A model generated the notes under the pieces. It was not told the origin of the DNA. It was given only the letters and a program-made list of their open reading frames with translations, and searched no databases. Below, in pieces: positions 13,523 to 23,247 of a stretch of DNA of 64,000 nucleotides; position 1 is the first letter of the stretch, and the number at the start of each line of letters is the position of its first letter. The position numbers and the translations under genes are program-made. The stretch is taken from positions 1,116,001 to 1,180,000 of the forward strand of contig JAPEIS010000004.1 in assembly GCA_029531795.1 (NCBI GenBank), given 5' to 3'. The stretch comes from Sclerotinia nivalis (Eukaryota > Ascomycota > Leotiomycetes > Helotiales > Sclerotiniaceae).

Positions 13523-14127
13523 TGGGTTGAAATCGGATGGCTTGTTGCTAAGGATTATGATTTTATATGTAAGATTACAATATGACGAAGATGGCGTTAC
13601 TAGATGATATGATTGAAATGGAGTGGGATGAATTATGTTTTGGATTTGTTTATGAAGAAAGTATAAAACAATTGTGTTATATCTTTGTTTCGACATGGAT
13701 GTCATCCTTAGCATTAAGCCAAGTTTCCAATACTCCATCCAGACTGCAATCTAATGCCAATATCAAGAAGATAAAAAGGTTTACTATAATTTTGTCATCA
13801 GTTCAAGGCTTGCAAGTGCCCTCATAGTGTTTGTCCTACTCTGTGATTTAATTGGACTATATGTGAGATCATTGGGGGTGAATGAAATAAAAAGATTGTA
13901 TCTAAACTCGTAGATGATGGAAACGAGATTTTCAAACCATCGCCTTGCACATTCCTGGCCAGAAAGTTTTACCCCACTCCTTCCACATCAATGTATCTCC
14001 ACACAATGAAAACAATACCTATTCAAAAACACACCACCCAAAGCTTCCAACAACGCGAAAAATCCACCCCTCTGCAACCCGCCCAAAAATTACAAAAAAT
14101 CAAAAGGGAAGTTGCATGAACTCAGAT
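13523..14127. other. Spacer before tRNA, no gene recognised
   Basis: This is the 3' flank of the secreted-protein gene, A+T-rich, without supportable coding sequence. Confidence 0.5.
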
Positions 14128-14212
14128 CTCTCTGACGGGGAGTCGAACCCCGATCTCCCGCGACTTGTCAGATGATGACAAGCGGAAATCATGACCGTTA
14201 GACCATCAAAGA
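14128..14212 (-). tRNA. tRNA-Asp(GTC) with a 13-nt intron
   Basis: On the minus strand the acceptor stem pairs TCTTTGA with TCAGAGA (one T-G wobble). The D-arm is GGTCTAACGGTCATGATTT, and the anticodon stem pairs TCCGC with GCGGG. The T-arm is CGGGG-TTCGACT-CCCCG. The anticodon loop is interrupted one base after the anticodon: TTGTCA, then a 13-nt intron at 14163-14175, then C. Removal gives the canonical TTGTCAC loop, anticodon GTC (14177-14179), and a 72-nt mature tRNA including the discriminator. The intron contains TGACA, which can pair with TGTCA over the anticodon, the usual pre-tRNA arrangement. The intron boundaries are inferred from the canonical position. Confidence 0.9.
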
Positions 14213-14349
14213 TTTTCGGTTTACGGTTAGTCGTTTTCCCAATCCATATACCCATCATTGTGCCGCTTTTACGGACTACGAATTTCCAAAATTCGTGCCT
14301 GAAATTTTTCGTCTTTAAACATTCAACTTTCGTAAAACCGAATTTCGAA

Positions 14350-14420
14350 TTTTGGATTTTAGTATCCATCTTCTACAGATTTGGATTTTGGATTTTGGAT
14401 TTCAGTATCCATCTTCTACA
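14350..14420. repeat. Short tandem duplication
   Basis: A unit containing TTGGATTTTAGTATCCATC followed by TTCTACA occurs twice in a row. The second copy has extra TTGGATTT repeats and one T-to-C change (TTTCAGTATCC). Confidence 0.7.
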
Positions 14421-14742
14421 ACACAGATTGCTGTAAAGCAGTACCAATACATTGGATTTACGATTTCACATTCTCTGTTTTCCAAAGGATGATTCCATTA
14501 ATTGTATTTCTTGAATGTTACAAATGTATTCCCTTTTTGTTACTAGTTTTACTGCGAAATCGAGATGCAATCATTCTGAAGCTATTCCCAACGTTGATTC
14601 TCATGAAAATGATTCTCACGAAAACGAAAGCGGTGAAATTCTTAGCAGCTACCTCTATTCCTAGCACCTGTACCCACTTGGAATACTTCCATAAGAACGA
14701 TACAATGTTAAGCAGTCTAAGTATATATATCATCTTGTCATT

Positions 14743-14888
14743 TTCTCTTCTTCCTCCATCAATCTCTTTCCTCCATCAATCTCTTTCCTCCATCAATCTC
14801 TTGCCGCCATCGATCTCTTCCCGTCATCAATCTCTTGCCTCCATCAATCTCTTTCCGCCATCAATCTCTTCCCGTCATCAATCTCTTG
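14743..14888. repeat. 17-bp minisatellite upstream of the recombinase
   Basis: About eight to nine head-to-tail copies of a unit close to CTCTTTCCTCCATCAAT occur, with variants CTTGCCGCCATCGAT and CTTCCCGTCATCAAT. It ends only about 14 bases before the captain start codon, so it lies in its 5' leader or core promoter. Confidence 0.85.
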
Positions 14889-14901
14889 TCAAGTTTGAAC
14901 A

Positions 14902-16836
14902 ATGAATGATCTATTAGCATATCGCGAGGCTCGAAAATTAGCAAATTCACAAAAAGTTGAGATCCCTTTTCAAGGAAAGTCTCTTACAACCCCTACGAAA
15001 GTTTTGTATACTGGTTTACAAAAACTTTGGGAAAGGCAAGTAAGATACTTCAGATAATATCACAAACATACTAACTTTTGCTTAGTTTCCGACAGGATAT
15101 CATACCTGATGCTTTTCCCGATCTTGAAACTATCGAGACATTCCTTATGTGGCATGCTAGCAATGCCAAAGGGAAACTCAATGAAAAGCTTTCTATCAAA
15201 ACTCTTTTATATAAAGTAGGAAGGTTTGGATGTATGTATGATGCAGTTTATCATTATAAAATTTCTGATACTGTTCTTGATCTTGCTCGATATGTAAGTA
15301 TTGTTAATCTGATTTACAATTTATACAACTAACCTCAATAGTATGTGTCGACAGATTTGGCAAAGGAGCTGGGTCTCGAAGATGCTGAGTATGATAAAGA
15401 GTGTACCGACTGGATCGATATCGAGATCATGATTCTTTACTTGACGGTGCAGGACGAACATGAATATCGCTGTAATCGCTATCGAATACAGCTGGGATGT
15501 ATCTTCATGTTGATTGCAGACGATGGAGAACGAATTGGTGCAATCACTAGATCAGACTCTTATCGTGAAGGTAATGTCGCGTTGTGCTATAAGGTAATTA
15601 TACTACAAAAGTCTCTATAATAGTACAGAATAATAATCAATATCTACAGGATCTCAAACTTTTTCTCCTTCCAGCACAAGGCTCGAGCTCAAGCCCTCGA
15701 TTCAGATTGGAAATCAAATTTGACAATAGAAAAAACGAAAGGGGAAAGAAGAATAAATAGTGAGATTATAGGGAATGTTTTCTAAAAGTTTTGTTCTAAC
15801 AAGATAACAGCATCGAGCAATCATATTTTTTGAGGGATGTTCCAGGTGCTTGTATTGTTTCTTGGATTTTGGCACTTGTATTCATGGATGATGCATTGGA
15901 ACATTATTCTACTCCTTCTCAACTATTTGAAAAGGAGACGTCAAACACAATGGAGATCCCAATTATCTTCAAACAAAGCAAAATGCACATACCTTTGTTT
16001 CGAAGGATGGAAGGACCAGGTAGTCGAAAACTTTCCTCTACTCTCGCGATTTCCAGCACTTCTGTGACCACAGATGCTCAACGTATCGTTGCAGCGGCGG
16101 GATTTAGACAGCGTTTTACGTTTTACTGTATTCGGCGTGGAATGAGCAACGCTCTTCATGATAGTAAGTTTTTCAACACATCTATATAGCGAAATGTACT
16201 AATTAACTTCCAGACAAGGTTGATAACTCTCGTATAAAGCAACTTATGGGCCATAGTGGCCCATCAGATAAAATTTTTCAGAAATATTATCAGTCTCGAA
16301 AGGTGAATATTGACACTGGGAATATTTATCGAATGCAACAACCGCGCTCAGAAAGGACCGAGACATTAAATATGCGTTCTAAACGAGACCCTACAGCCCC
16401 GGTGAAGCTTTCAGCAGATCAAAAGAGAGAGTACTACGACCAAGATAAAGACATACAAGATCTGCTTGCATCTAGAAAGAAGTTGAAACGAGATCTACCC
16501 AGTCAAAAAGAGAGTACCCGAGCTGAACTTGCCATTATTCGACGTAGCATTGAAAGGCGAAAGACTCATATAAGGAAACATGGTTTGAGGAAAGTCAGAG
16601 AGAATCATTTCGAGAACCTATCGAAACAGTCCCAATCCAGCGAAAACTCCGAGTCTGAAGTTCCGATTCCGCCCGTCGTTCGACCTGAACTTTCCAACAT
16701 TTTGTATCCTAAAGTATTTGATAGCAAAACTACCTTGCTGGCAATTGAAGGATTGATTGCATATTGTACTACTACAAGTACTCCGCATCATAATTCACAA
16801 AAAAGGAAATGGATTACTTATGGAAAAGGAGCATAG
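14902..16836 (+). CDS. DUF3435 tyrosine recombinase (Starship captain), six exons
   Basis: Predicted to cut and join DNA to mobilise the element. Exons 14902-15039, 15096-15293, 15342-15593, 15650-15759, 15811-16163 and 16214-16836 give 557 aa, all with GT-AG introns of 48-56 nt. The N-terminal half matches the SAM-like/DUF3435 region (AFPDLETIETFLMWHA). The catalytic fold follows: Arg176 in ADDGERIGAI, DSYREGNVALCYKDLKLFLL, Tyr338 and Arg341/342 in FYCIRRGM, GHSG, and Tyr375/376 in IFQKYYQSR. These fit the R-Y-R-Y pattern reported for captains, so it could be active. After about residue 400 comes a charged coiled-coil tail starting RDPTAPVKLSADQ, also usual in the family. No frameshift or internal stop remains after splicing. 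The stop codon lies inside a LINE target-site duplication, which does not change the protein. Confidence 0.88.
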
Positions 16837-16873
16837 ATTGATTGATTGATTGATTTCATTTACGTCCACCTTC
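16837..16873 (-). mobile_element. 37-bp LINE 3'-end insertion with 13-bp target-site duplication
   Basis: The segment GATTGATTGATTTCATTTAC... up to ...GTCCACCTTC is the reverse complement of the end of the LINE fragment at 17420-17457. It is flanked by identical copies of AAAAGGAGCATAG at 16824-16836 and 16874-16886. It is therefore an extremely 5'-truncated LINE insertion on the minus strand, directly at the recombinase stop codon (TAG within the left duplication). Confidence 0.85.
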
Positions 16874-16953
16874 AAAAGGAGCATAGAATTACTGCGCGTT
16901 TTAACGAATTGAAAGGATATAGTTGTAAGGAGATCAATAACGCACTCCCATAC

Positions 16954-17457
16954 TATATACAAAACTGAAAGAAAAGAAATCTTCAAAGAAATACCCCTAT
17001 CCAAAATCACCATACAATTTCTACTGCATACAAAAGCAGGTATCGAATTAGCAATCAAATTCATCAACAACACCAAAATCGCTACAAGGGCATGGCACTT
17101 AGCAAGAACCCTTATACAAAACGAAACAGAAGAAAGAGAGGTAGTAGAAGAAGAAGAAGCAATAATAGAGGGAGAGAGAGTTATTGCAGAAATGGAAGGA
17201 GTAGTAGTTGAAGAAGAAGAAGGGATGAACCCTTTTTCAACTCCTTGATCGTTATATTTTCTTATTTTCTTATTATATGCAACGCGTATAATAAGCGGGC
17301 ATTGGTCCCCAGCATTTGTTTTCACTTTCCTAAATTGAATATATCCAATCTTGTAGAATAAAAAGTTATCTGCTAGAGCCTTTAGAGGCCTAGCCGTCCT
17401 ATATAGTCTTAGACTGAAGGTGGACGTAAATGAAATCAATCAATCAATCAATCAATC
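16954..17457 (+). mobile_element. 5'-truncated Tad1-type LINE with 15-bp target-site duplication
   Basis: A 504-bp insertion is flanked by two copies of AACGCACTCCCATAC (16939-16953 and 17458-17472). It encodes the end of a LINE ORF2: QFLLHTKAGIELAIKF, then IATRAWHLART, then an acidic tail, and ends in an (ATCA)n tail. The 3' UTR shares CTAGCCGTC and AGTCTTAGACT motifs with the degenerate copy at 1351. It lacks the strong A+T bias and stop codons of that older copy, suggesting a younger insertion. Confidence 0.85.
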
Positions 17458-17749
17458 AACGCACTCCCATACCGGACTCCCCGGCGATCCAGATGCAATA
17501 CTCGGCGAAACTCAAAAGTAATCCTGTTGGAAAGTTATACACAAATCTCCTAGGATTTTTGTTGATCATACCTCACGATGTCACACGGCAATGACTCATT
17601 AGGGTCTGTGTCACATATTGATGACTCATAAGCTGTAAATGGCCTTAGGCCAATTCAATCAACCCTGTATTATTAGAACCATAAAAGGATGCGATCCCTT
17701 CTTGAAAACAAGAAGAGATCAAGGACCTTGAAACCACAGAAGATTATTA

Positions 17750-17795
17750 ACGTCTGTCCCTGTGTCCCGAGACGCACCCCGTAACGAGACAAATC
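17750..17795 (+). repeat. Left 46-bp terminal inverted repeat
   Basis: Identical to the reverse complement of 23955-24000. The sequence diverges immediately inside the 46 bp and outside the flanking TA. Confidence 0.9.
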
Positions 17796-18322
17796 TGTAG
17801 TTTTGGAATCATAACTTCTTTCTTAGCAACTCTACAGAGCTGCTATTAATATACTATTTTCTTTAGCTATTTCTCCCTAAGGAAACCACTTAGCAATAAG
17901 GAAAAGATAGTGGTTGGTTATGTTATTGATCGTTTTAACTACACCGTCGATCGTCGTTTTCGCTGTCCACCCCTGTTTGATCACAACTACTAATGTCTTT
18001 TCCTAATTCGGAGCACTCTAGGAAAGGTTCTATCCTGAAATAATATAGTTCCAAATTTTGAAGATATACAGAGAGAAAAAGAATAGAGTCCGGGAGTTAC
18101 TCCGATATGGGGAGACATCCTTTTGTTGTGTTGCTTAGTAATACATGTTAGCCGAGCTGCAGTTTACTATATTCACTCTCGGGGTCGCTAAACTTCACCT
18201 GGACACCAATCTCAGGTGTAGTCACGCGTGTGGCGCAAGAGTGGAGCATCGTCCTTTTCCATCGCGACGGCAAGTCCTTGCGCAAGGTGCACGTTCTGGC
18301 GTGCCATTATACTGTGTTCTTA

Positions 18323-18572
18323 TACCGTATTCTTTTGAAAAATTCGTACAAAGCTAGCAAGGATTGATTATTTAAGCTCATCGTGGGTTAGGGTTGCGGA
18401 GAACACCGGAGTTGTTTGATTCGTTATCTCAATGGATTATTCATCAAATGCCTTGTATTTCTGTCAAATACTTCTATTTTGAGGCATTCAGAGGGAAGCT
18501 AATTGGTTCCAAATTAACCTTAAAGTAATAATCCTTGCTAGCTTTGTACGAATTTTTCAAAAGAATACGGTA
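18323..18572. repeat. 250-bp fold-back (MITE-like) element
   Basis: A 43-bp arm starting TACCGTATTCTTTTGAAAAA (18323-18365) is repeated exactly in inverse orientation at 18530-18572, with a 164-bp loop. Similarity continues imperfectly for about 10 bp more into the loop. TA at both outer edges may be the target duplication. It lies about 300 bp upstream of the NLR start codon. Confidence 0.85.
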
Positions 18573-18871
18573 ATAACAACATCCTCCATTCTGCATTCTC
18601 TCTCGTGCTCATAAATGACGCTCAATAAAAGAGAAGGCCCAGAGCCATTAATATCTCACTATTATAACAACTCTGGGGGTGCTGGGAATACAGTTTTTTA
18701 ATCTTGAAGATTTAATCGCTCAAAATCTAGGTATTATAAACCCCCCATGTCTATTTTGAGATTTAACCGTAGTCCTCAGCCACGTATGCAACCTCGTCGC
18801 AACTCGAACGTCAGCCGTACGAACAAAGATGTCTATTACGCACTCTCTTCATCTGCTTTATCGCAATAACA

Positions 18872-21800
18872 ATGGCAGAGGCTCTCGGAATTGTCTCTAG
18901 TGTTATCGCAGTTATCGATTTATCTGTAAAGGTTGCCTCACGGTGCTCCGAGTACTACACAAATGTCAAGAATGCTCGAGATGATATCGGACGCCTTCAA
19001 AGTGAGGCCCAAGGATTAAAAGCAATACTTGAGAGAGTCCGTTCACTATGCGATGGTACAAATGGTGTGAGACTTCAAGATCCGCAGGGCTTGCGTAAGG
19101 GAGTCGAGAATTGCCAGAAGCAGCTCACCCAGCTGGAGGCAAAGCTCGAGCCTCGAAGAATTAACAAATTAATGAGTCGCCATGGAATACGCGCCTTGAA
19201 ATGGCCTTTCAAGAGCAAAGAGGTGGATAGTCTTATAAAGAAACTCGAAAATTGCAAGGCCAACATATCTCTCAGTCTCCAAGTCGACCAAGAGTATGTG
19301 ATTGCGTTCGTATTACAAATAGCAGAAACTGACGATAATGTTTATAGGATACAAATTCTTAACATCCATCAAAAAATAGTACTTGATACACTCCGATCTG
19401 TCAACAACGCCGCGTTTGACTCCCACGACGAAGAACACAATGCCCGATGCTACCAAGGCACACGAGCGGAACTCCTTCAGCAAATATATAGCTGGGCTGG
19501 CGATCGAGGCAGCGAACACATATTCTGGCTGAATGGTATGGCAGGCACTGGCAAGTCTACAATCTCCCGCACTGTGGCCCAAAACTTTGTCGATAAAGGA
19601 GTGCTCGGCGCCAGTTTCTTCTTTAAGAGAGGTGAAGGCGACCGTGGCCACTCAGGAATGTTTTTTGCGACGATTGTTACTCAGCTCGTCCAAAAACTAC
19701 CTTCCTTAGCGCCACATATTCAGAACGCGATCGAAGCTGACCCAGGAATCTCTGGGAAGGCTTTGAGGCAACAATTCGACGCACTTGTCTTGCAACCGTT
19801 GGAGAAGATACGAGTCGATCGTCAGAAGTCTTGCAGCATAGTGGTTGTGGTTGATGCCCTTGACGAGTGCGATCGAGTAGAGGACGTTAGAACTATCATT
19901 CACCTTTTCTCACAAGTGCAACACATCGCGTCAGCACAACTCAAATTCTTTTTGACAAGCAGGCCAGAGCTTCCGATTCGCCTGGGCTTTGAGGATATTA
20001 GAGGTAAATATGAAAGATTGATCCTCCATCAAATTCCTGAGCCAATTGTTAAGGCGGATATCTCTTCATTCATAGAACACGAACTAGCAACAATTCGAGA
20101 AGATTACAACAAATCAGTCACCCAAAGCCGGCAATTACCCGCGGATTGGCCAGGCTACACAGTCGTTCAAAGTTTAGTCGGAATGGCTATCCCATTGTTT
20201 ATTTTTGCTACAACAGTCTGTCGGTTCATCAATGACCGAAAATGCGGTCAACCGAAGGATCAACTTGCTAAGGTCCTGGAATATCAGAGTAGAAGCCAAG
20301 CCTCTAAACTTGACGCAACATATCTCCCAGTCCTAGACCAGCTACTCGTCGGAGTCACTAAATCAGAGAGAAGCAGTCTATTACAAAACTTCAAGCAAGT
20401 TGTTGGATCAATCGTCATTCTCGCTAGCCCTCTTTCCGCTATTTCTCTCGATCGACTCCTCGGAGTCCCTGAAGGTACAGTCGACAGTAGAACAGATCTC
20501 CTCCACTCTGTTCTAAGCATCCCCTCTCATCCTGATCATCCTATACGGCTGCTCCATTTGTCTTTCCGGGATTTCCTCACTGATATTGAGAAGTGCGGGA
20601 CGAATCACTTTTGGGTTGACGAGAAAGATGCCCATAAGAACTTAGCGACCCGATGCCTTGAACTCTTATCGATAGGCGAAAGTCTCAAGAAAGATATTTG
20701 CAATCTTCTGACACCAGAAAAGCCACGAGCAGATATTGATAAACAAACGATAGATTTTCACCTACCATCCGAAATTCAATATGCTTGCCAGTATTGGGTA
20801 TACCACTTGAAGGAAAGCGGAAGTAGTATACACGATAGCGACCAAGTCCACAATTTCCTCAAATGTCATTTTCTGCACTGGCTTGAATCATTAAGCTTGA
20901 TTGGAAGGCTACAAGAAAGTATTGGGATGGTAGATAGCTTGATGGCTATAATAGACGTATGCTACCCACTACTCTCAACTACAAGTATTTACTAAATATA
21001 AGTTTTAAGCCAATAAAAGGCAGCGAAATATCTAAGTTCCTTTACGATGCAAAGCGCTTTATCCTCAACTACTACTCTATAGCTGACTCATCGCCCCTTC
21101 AACTCTACTCCTCTGCGCTTATCTTCGCCCCCCAAAAAAGCATTATTCAAAATACATTCCATAATTACACTCCTGATTGGATCCTACAGGAGCCAAATAC
21201 AGATCTGGAATGGAATGCAGTTCTTCAGACGCTTGAAGGGCATAGCGATTCGGTCAACTCGGTCGCTTTCTCAGCCAACTCGAAACTGCTAGCGTCGGCA
21301 TCGCACGATCGCACAATCAAGGTCTGGGATGCAGCTACAGGCACACTACAGCAAACGCTCGAAGGGCATAGCGGTTGGGTCAAATCGATCGCTTTCTCAG
21401 CCGACTCGAAGCTGCTGGCATCGGCATCGGGCGATCGCACAATCAAGGTCTGGGATGCAGCTACAGGCACACTACAGCAAACGCTCGAAGGGCATAGCGA
21501 TTCGGTCAACTCGATCGCTTTCTCAGCCAACTCGAAACTGCTAGCGTCGGCATCGCACGATCGCACAATCAAGATCTGGGATGCAGCTACAGGCACACTA
21601 CAGCAAACGCTCGAAGGGCATAGCGGTTGGATCAGCTCAGTCGCTTTCTCAGCCGACTCGAAACTGCTAGCGTCGGCATCGGGCGATCGCACAATCAAGA
21701 TCTGGGATGCAGCTACAGGCACACTACAGCAAACGCTCGAAGGGCATAGCGGTTCGATCAACTCGATCGCTTTCTCGGCCAACTCGAAACTGCTAGCATC

Positions 21801-23247
21801 GGCATCGGCATCGCGCGATCGCACAATCAAGATCTGGGATGCAGCTACAGGCACACTACAGCAAACGCTCGAAGGGCATAGCGATTCGATCAACTCGATC
21901 GCTTTCTCGGCCAACTCAAAGCTGCTAGCATCGGCATCGGCATCGGGCGATCGCACAATCAAGATCTGGGATGCAGCTACAGGCACACTACAGCAAACGC
22001 TCGAAGGGCATAGCGATTCGATCAACTCGATCGCTTTCTCGGCCAACTCAAAGCTGCTAGCATCGGCATCAGCATCGGGCGATCGCACAATCAAGATCTG
22101 GGATGCAGCTACAGGCACACTACAGCAAACGCTCGAAGGGCATAGCGGTTCGATCAACTCGATCGCTTTCTCGGCCGACTCGAAGCTGCTAGCATCGGCA
22201 TCAGCATCGCGCGATCGCACAATCAAGATCTGGGATGCAGCTACAGGCACACTACAGCAAACGCTCGAAGGGCATAGCGATTCGATCAACTCGATCGCTT
22301 TCTCAGCCGACTCAAAGCTGCTGGCATCGGCATCAGCATCGGGCGATGGCACAATCAAGATCTGGAATGCAGCTACAGGCACACTACAACAAACGCTCGA
22401 AGGGCATAGCGATTCGATCAACTCGATCGCTTTCTCAGCCAACTCAAAGCTGCTGGCATCGGCATCAGCATCGCGCGATCACACAATCAAGATCTGGGAT
22501 GCAGCTACAGGCACACTACAGCAAACGCTCGAAGGGCATAGCGGTTGGATCAGCTCGGTCGCTTTCTCAGCCAACTCGAAGCTGCTAGCGTCGGCATCGG
22601 GCGATGGCACAATCAAGATCTGGGATGCAGCTACAGGCACACTACAGCAAACGCTCGAAGGGCATAGCGGTTGGATCAACTCGATCGCTTTCTCAGCCGA
22701 CTCAAAGCTGCTGGCATCGGCATCGGCATCGGCATCGGGCGATCACACAATCAAGATCTGGGATGCAGCTACAGGCACACTACAGCAAACGCTCGAAGGG
22801 CATAGCGATTGGATCAACTCGATCGCTTTCTCAGCCGACTCGAAGCTGCTGGCATCGGCATCGGGCGATCGCACAATCAAGATCTGGGATGCAGCTACAG
22901 GCACACTGCAGCACACATTCGAAGACTATATTGGCGCCAGAAATTTATCATTTGATATCACAAACTCAATCTTAATTACAGACATTGGCTGCTTTAGGTT
23001 AAATATAAACAGCAATATCCCTTTGCCTCCATCTTCTCGAGCAATAAATAGTAGAAGCCACCGTCAAGGATTAAGTATCAATGAGTCTTGGGTAATATGG
23101 AATGACCAGAACCTTCTTTGGTTACCACCCGACTTCCGGCCTGGAATCTTTACTATCTCGCATGCCGGCTCGAAACTCGCCATTGGGTGTCAATCTGGGA
23201 GAGTTTTTATTATCGGAATAAATAATCCATATAGTAATATTCTTTAA
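18872..23247 (+). CDS. NLR: N-terminal domain, NACHT, 13 near-identical WD40 repeats
   Basis: A STAND-class receptor of the fungal non-self recognition type. Two exons (18872-20956 and 21010-23247; intron with donor GTATGC, branch ACTAAA and acceptor AAG) give about 1440 aa. Residues 1-130 (MAEALGIVSSVIAVIDLSVK...) resemble the fungal STAND N-terminal, HeLo-like domain. NACHT follows: Walker A GMAGTGKST near 221-229 and Walker B VVVVDALDECD near 322-332, then a FFLTSRPELP sensor-like strand. A linker (SKFLYDAKRFIL) leads to 13 WD40 units (about 770-1330), each reading LEGHS...AFS..SKLLASAS..D.TIKIWDAATGTLQQ. A conserved tail (NESWVIWNDQNLLWLPPDFRP) follows. The apparent frame change at 20957 is an intron, so the gene looks intact. 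It lies in the 17750-24000 inverted-repeat unit and is one of the Starship hallmark families. Confidence 0.92.
21234..22925 (+). repeat. 13 tandem WD40-coding repeats (126-138 bp)
   Basis: The basic unit is 126 bp (42 codons). Copies 5-10 carry one extra Ser-Ala hexamer (132 bp) and copy 12 two (138 bp). Copies are almost identical except at a few codons: after EGHS (DSVN, GWVK, GWIS, GSIN, DSIN, GWIN, DWIN), N or D before SKLL, and H/G/R with R/G/H around the D of DRTIK. Clustered variation in otherwise homogenised repeats is typical of fungal NLR recognition surfaces. Confidence 0.95.

Larger units (their letters stand above)
14213..14901. other. Gap between tRNA and captain; presumed left end of Starship
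   Basis: No gene is visible. The gap contains several TTAC/TTTACGG motifs (for example 14220-14226 and near 14265), a tandem duplication near 14350-14420 and a 17-bp minisatellite. Because the recombinase at 14902 should be the first gene of its element, the 5' boundary is expected here. I could not locate it from one sequence. Confidence 0.45.
17473..18871. other. Region upstream of the NLR
   Basis: Apart from the inverted repeat end (17750) and the fold-back element (18323-18572), no gene is recognised. The last 300 bases should hold the NLR promoter. Confidence 0.5.

Noticed and set aside
14743..14888. CRISPR-like array
   Set aside because: It is a simple 17-bp minisatellite with no spacers, in a eukaryotic genome.
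16795..17439. 214-residue minus-strand protein
   Set aside because: It runs across two LINE insertions on the antisense strand of the LINE tail.
20950..21020. Apparent frameshift splitting the NLR into two genes
   Set aside because: A 53-nt intron (20957-21009, GTATGC...AAG) joins the two frames exactly in phase and restores a sequence typical of the family linker.
21225..22442. 405-residue minus-strand frame through the WD40 array
   Set aside because: It is the complement of a homogeneous repeat whose unit is a multiple of three, so stops are absent by chance. It has no independent coding features.
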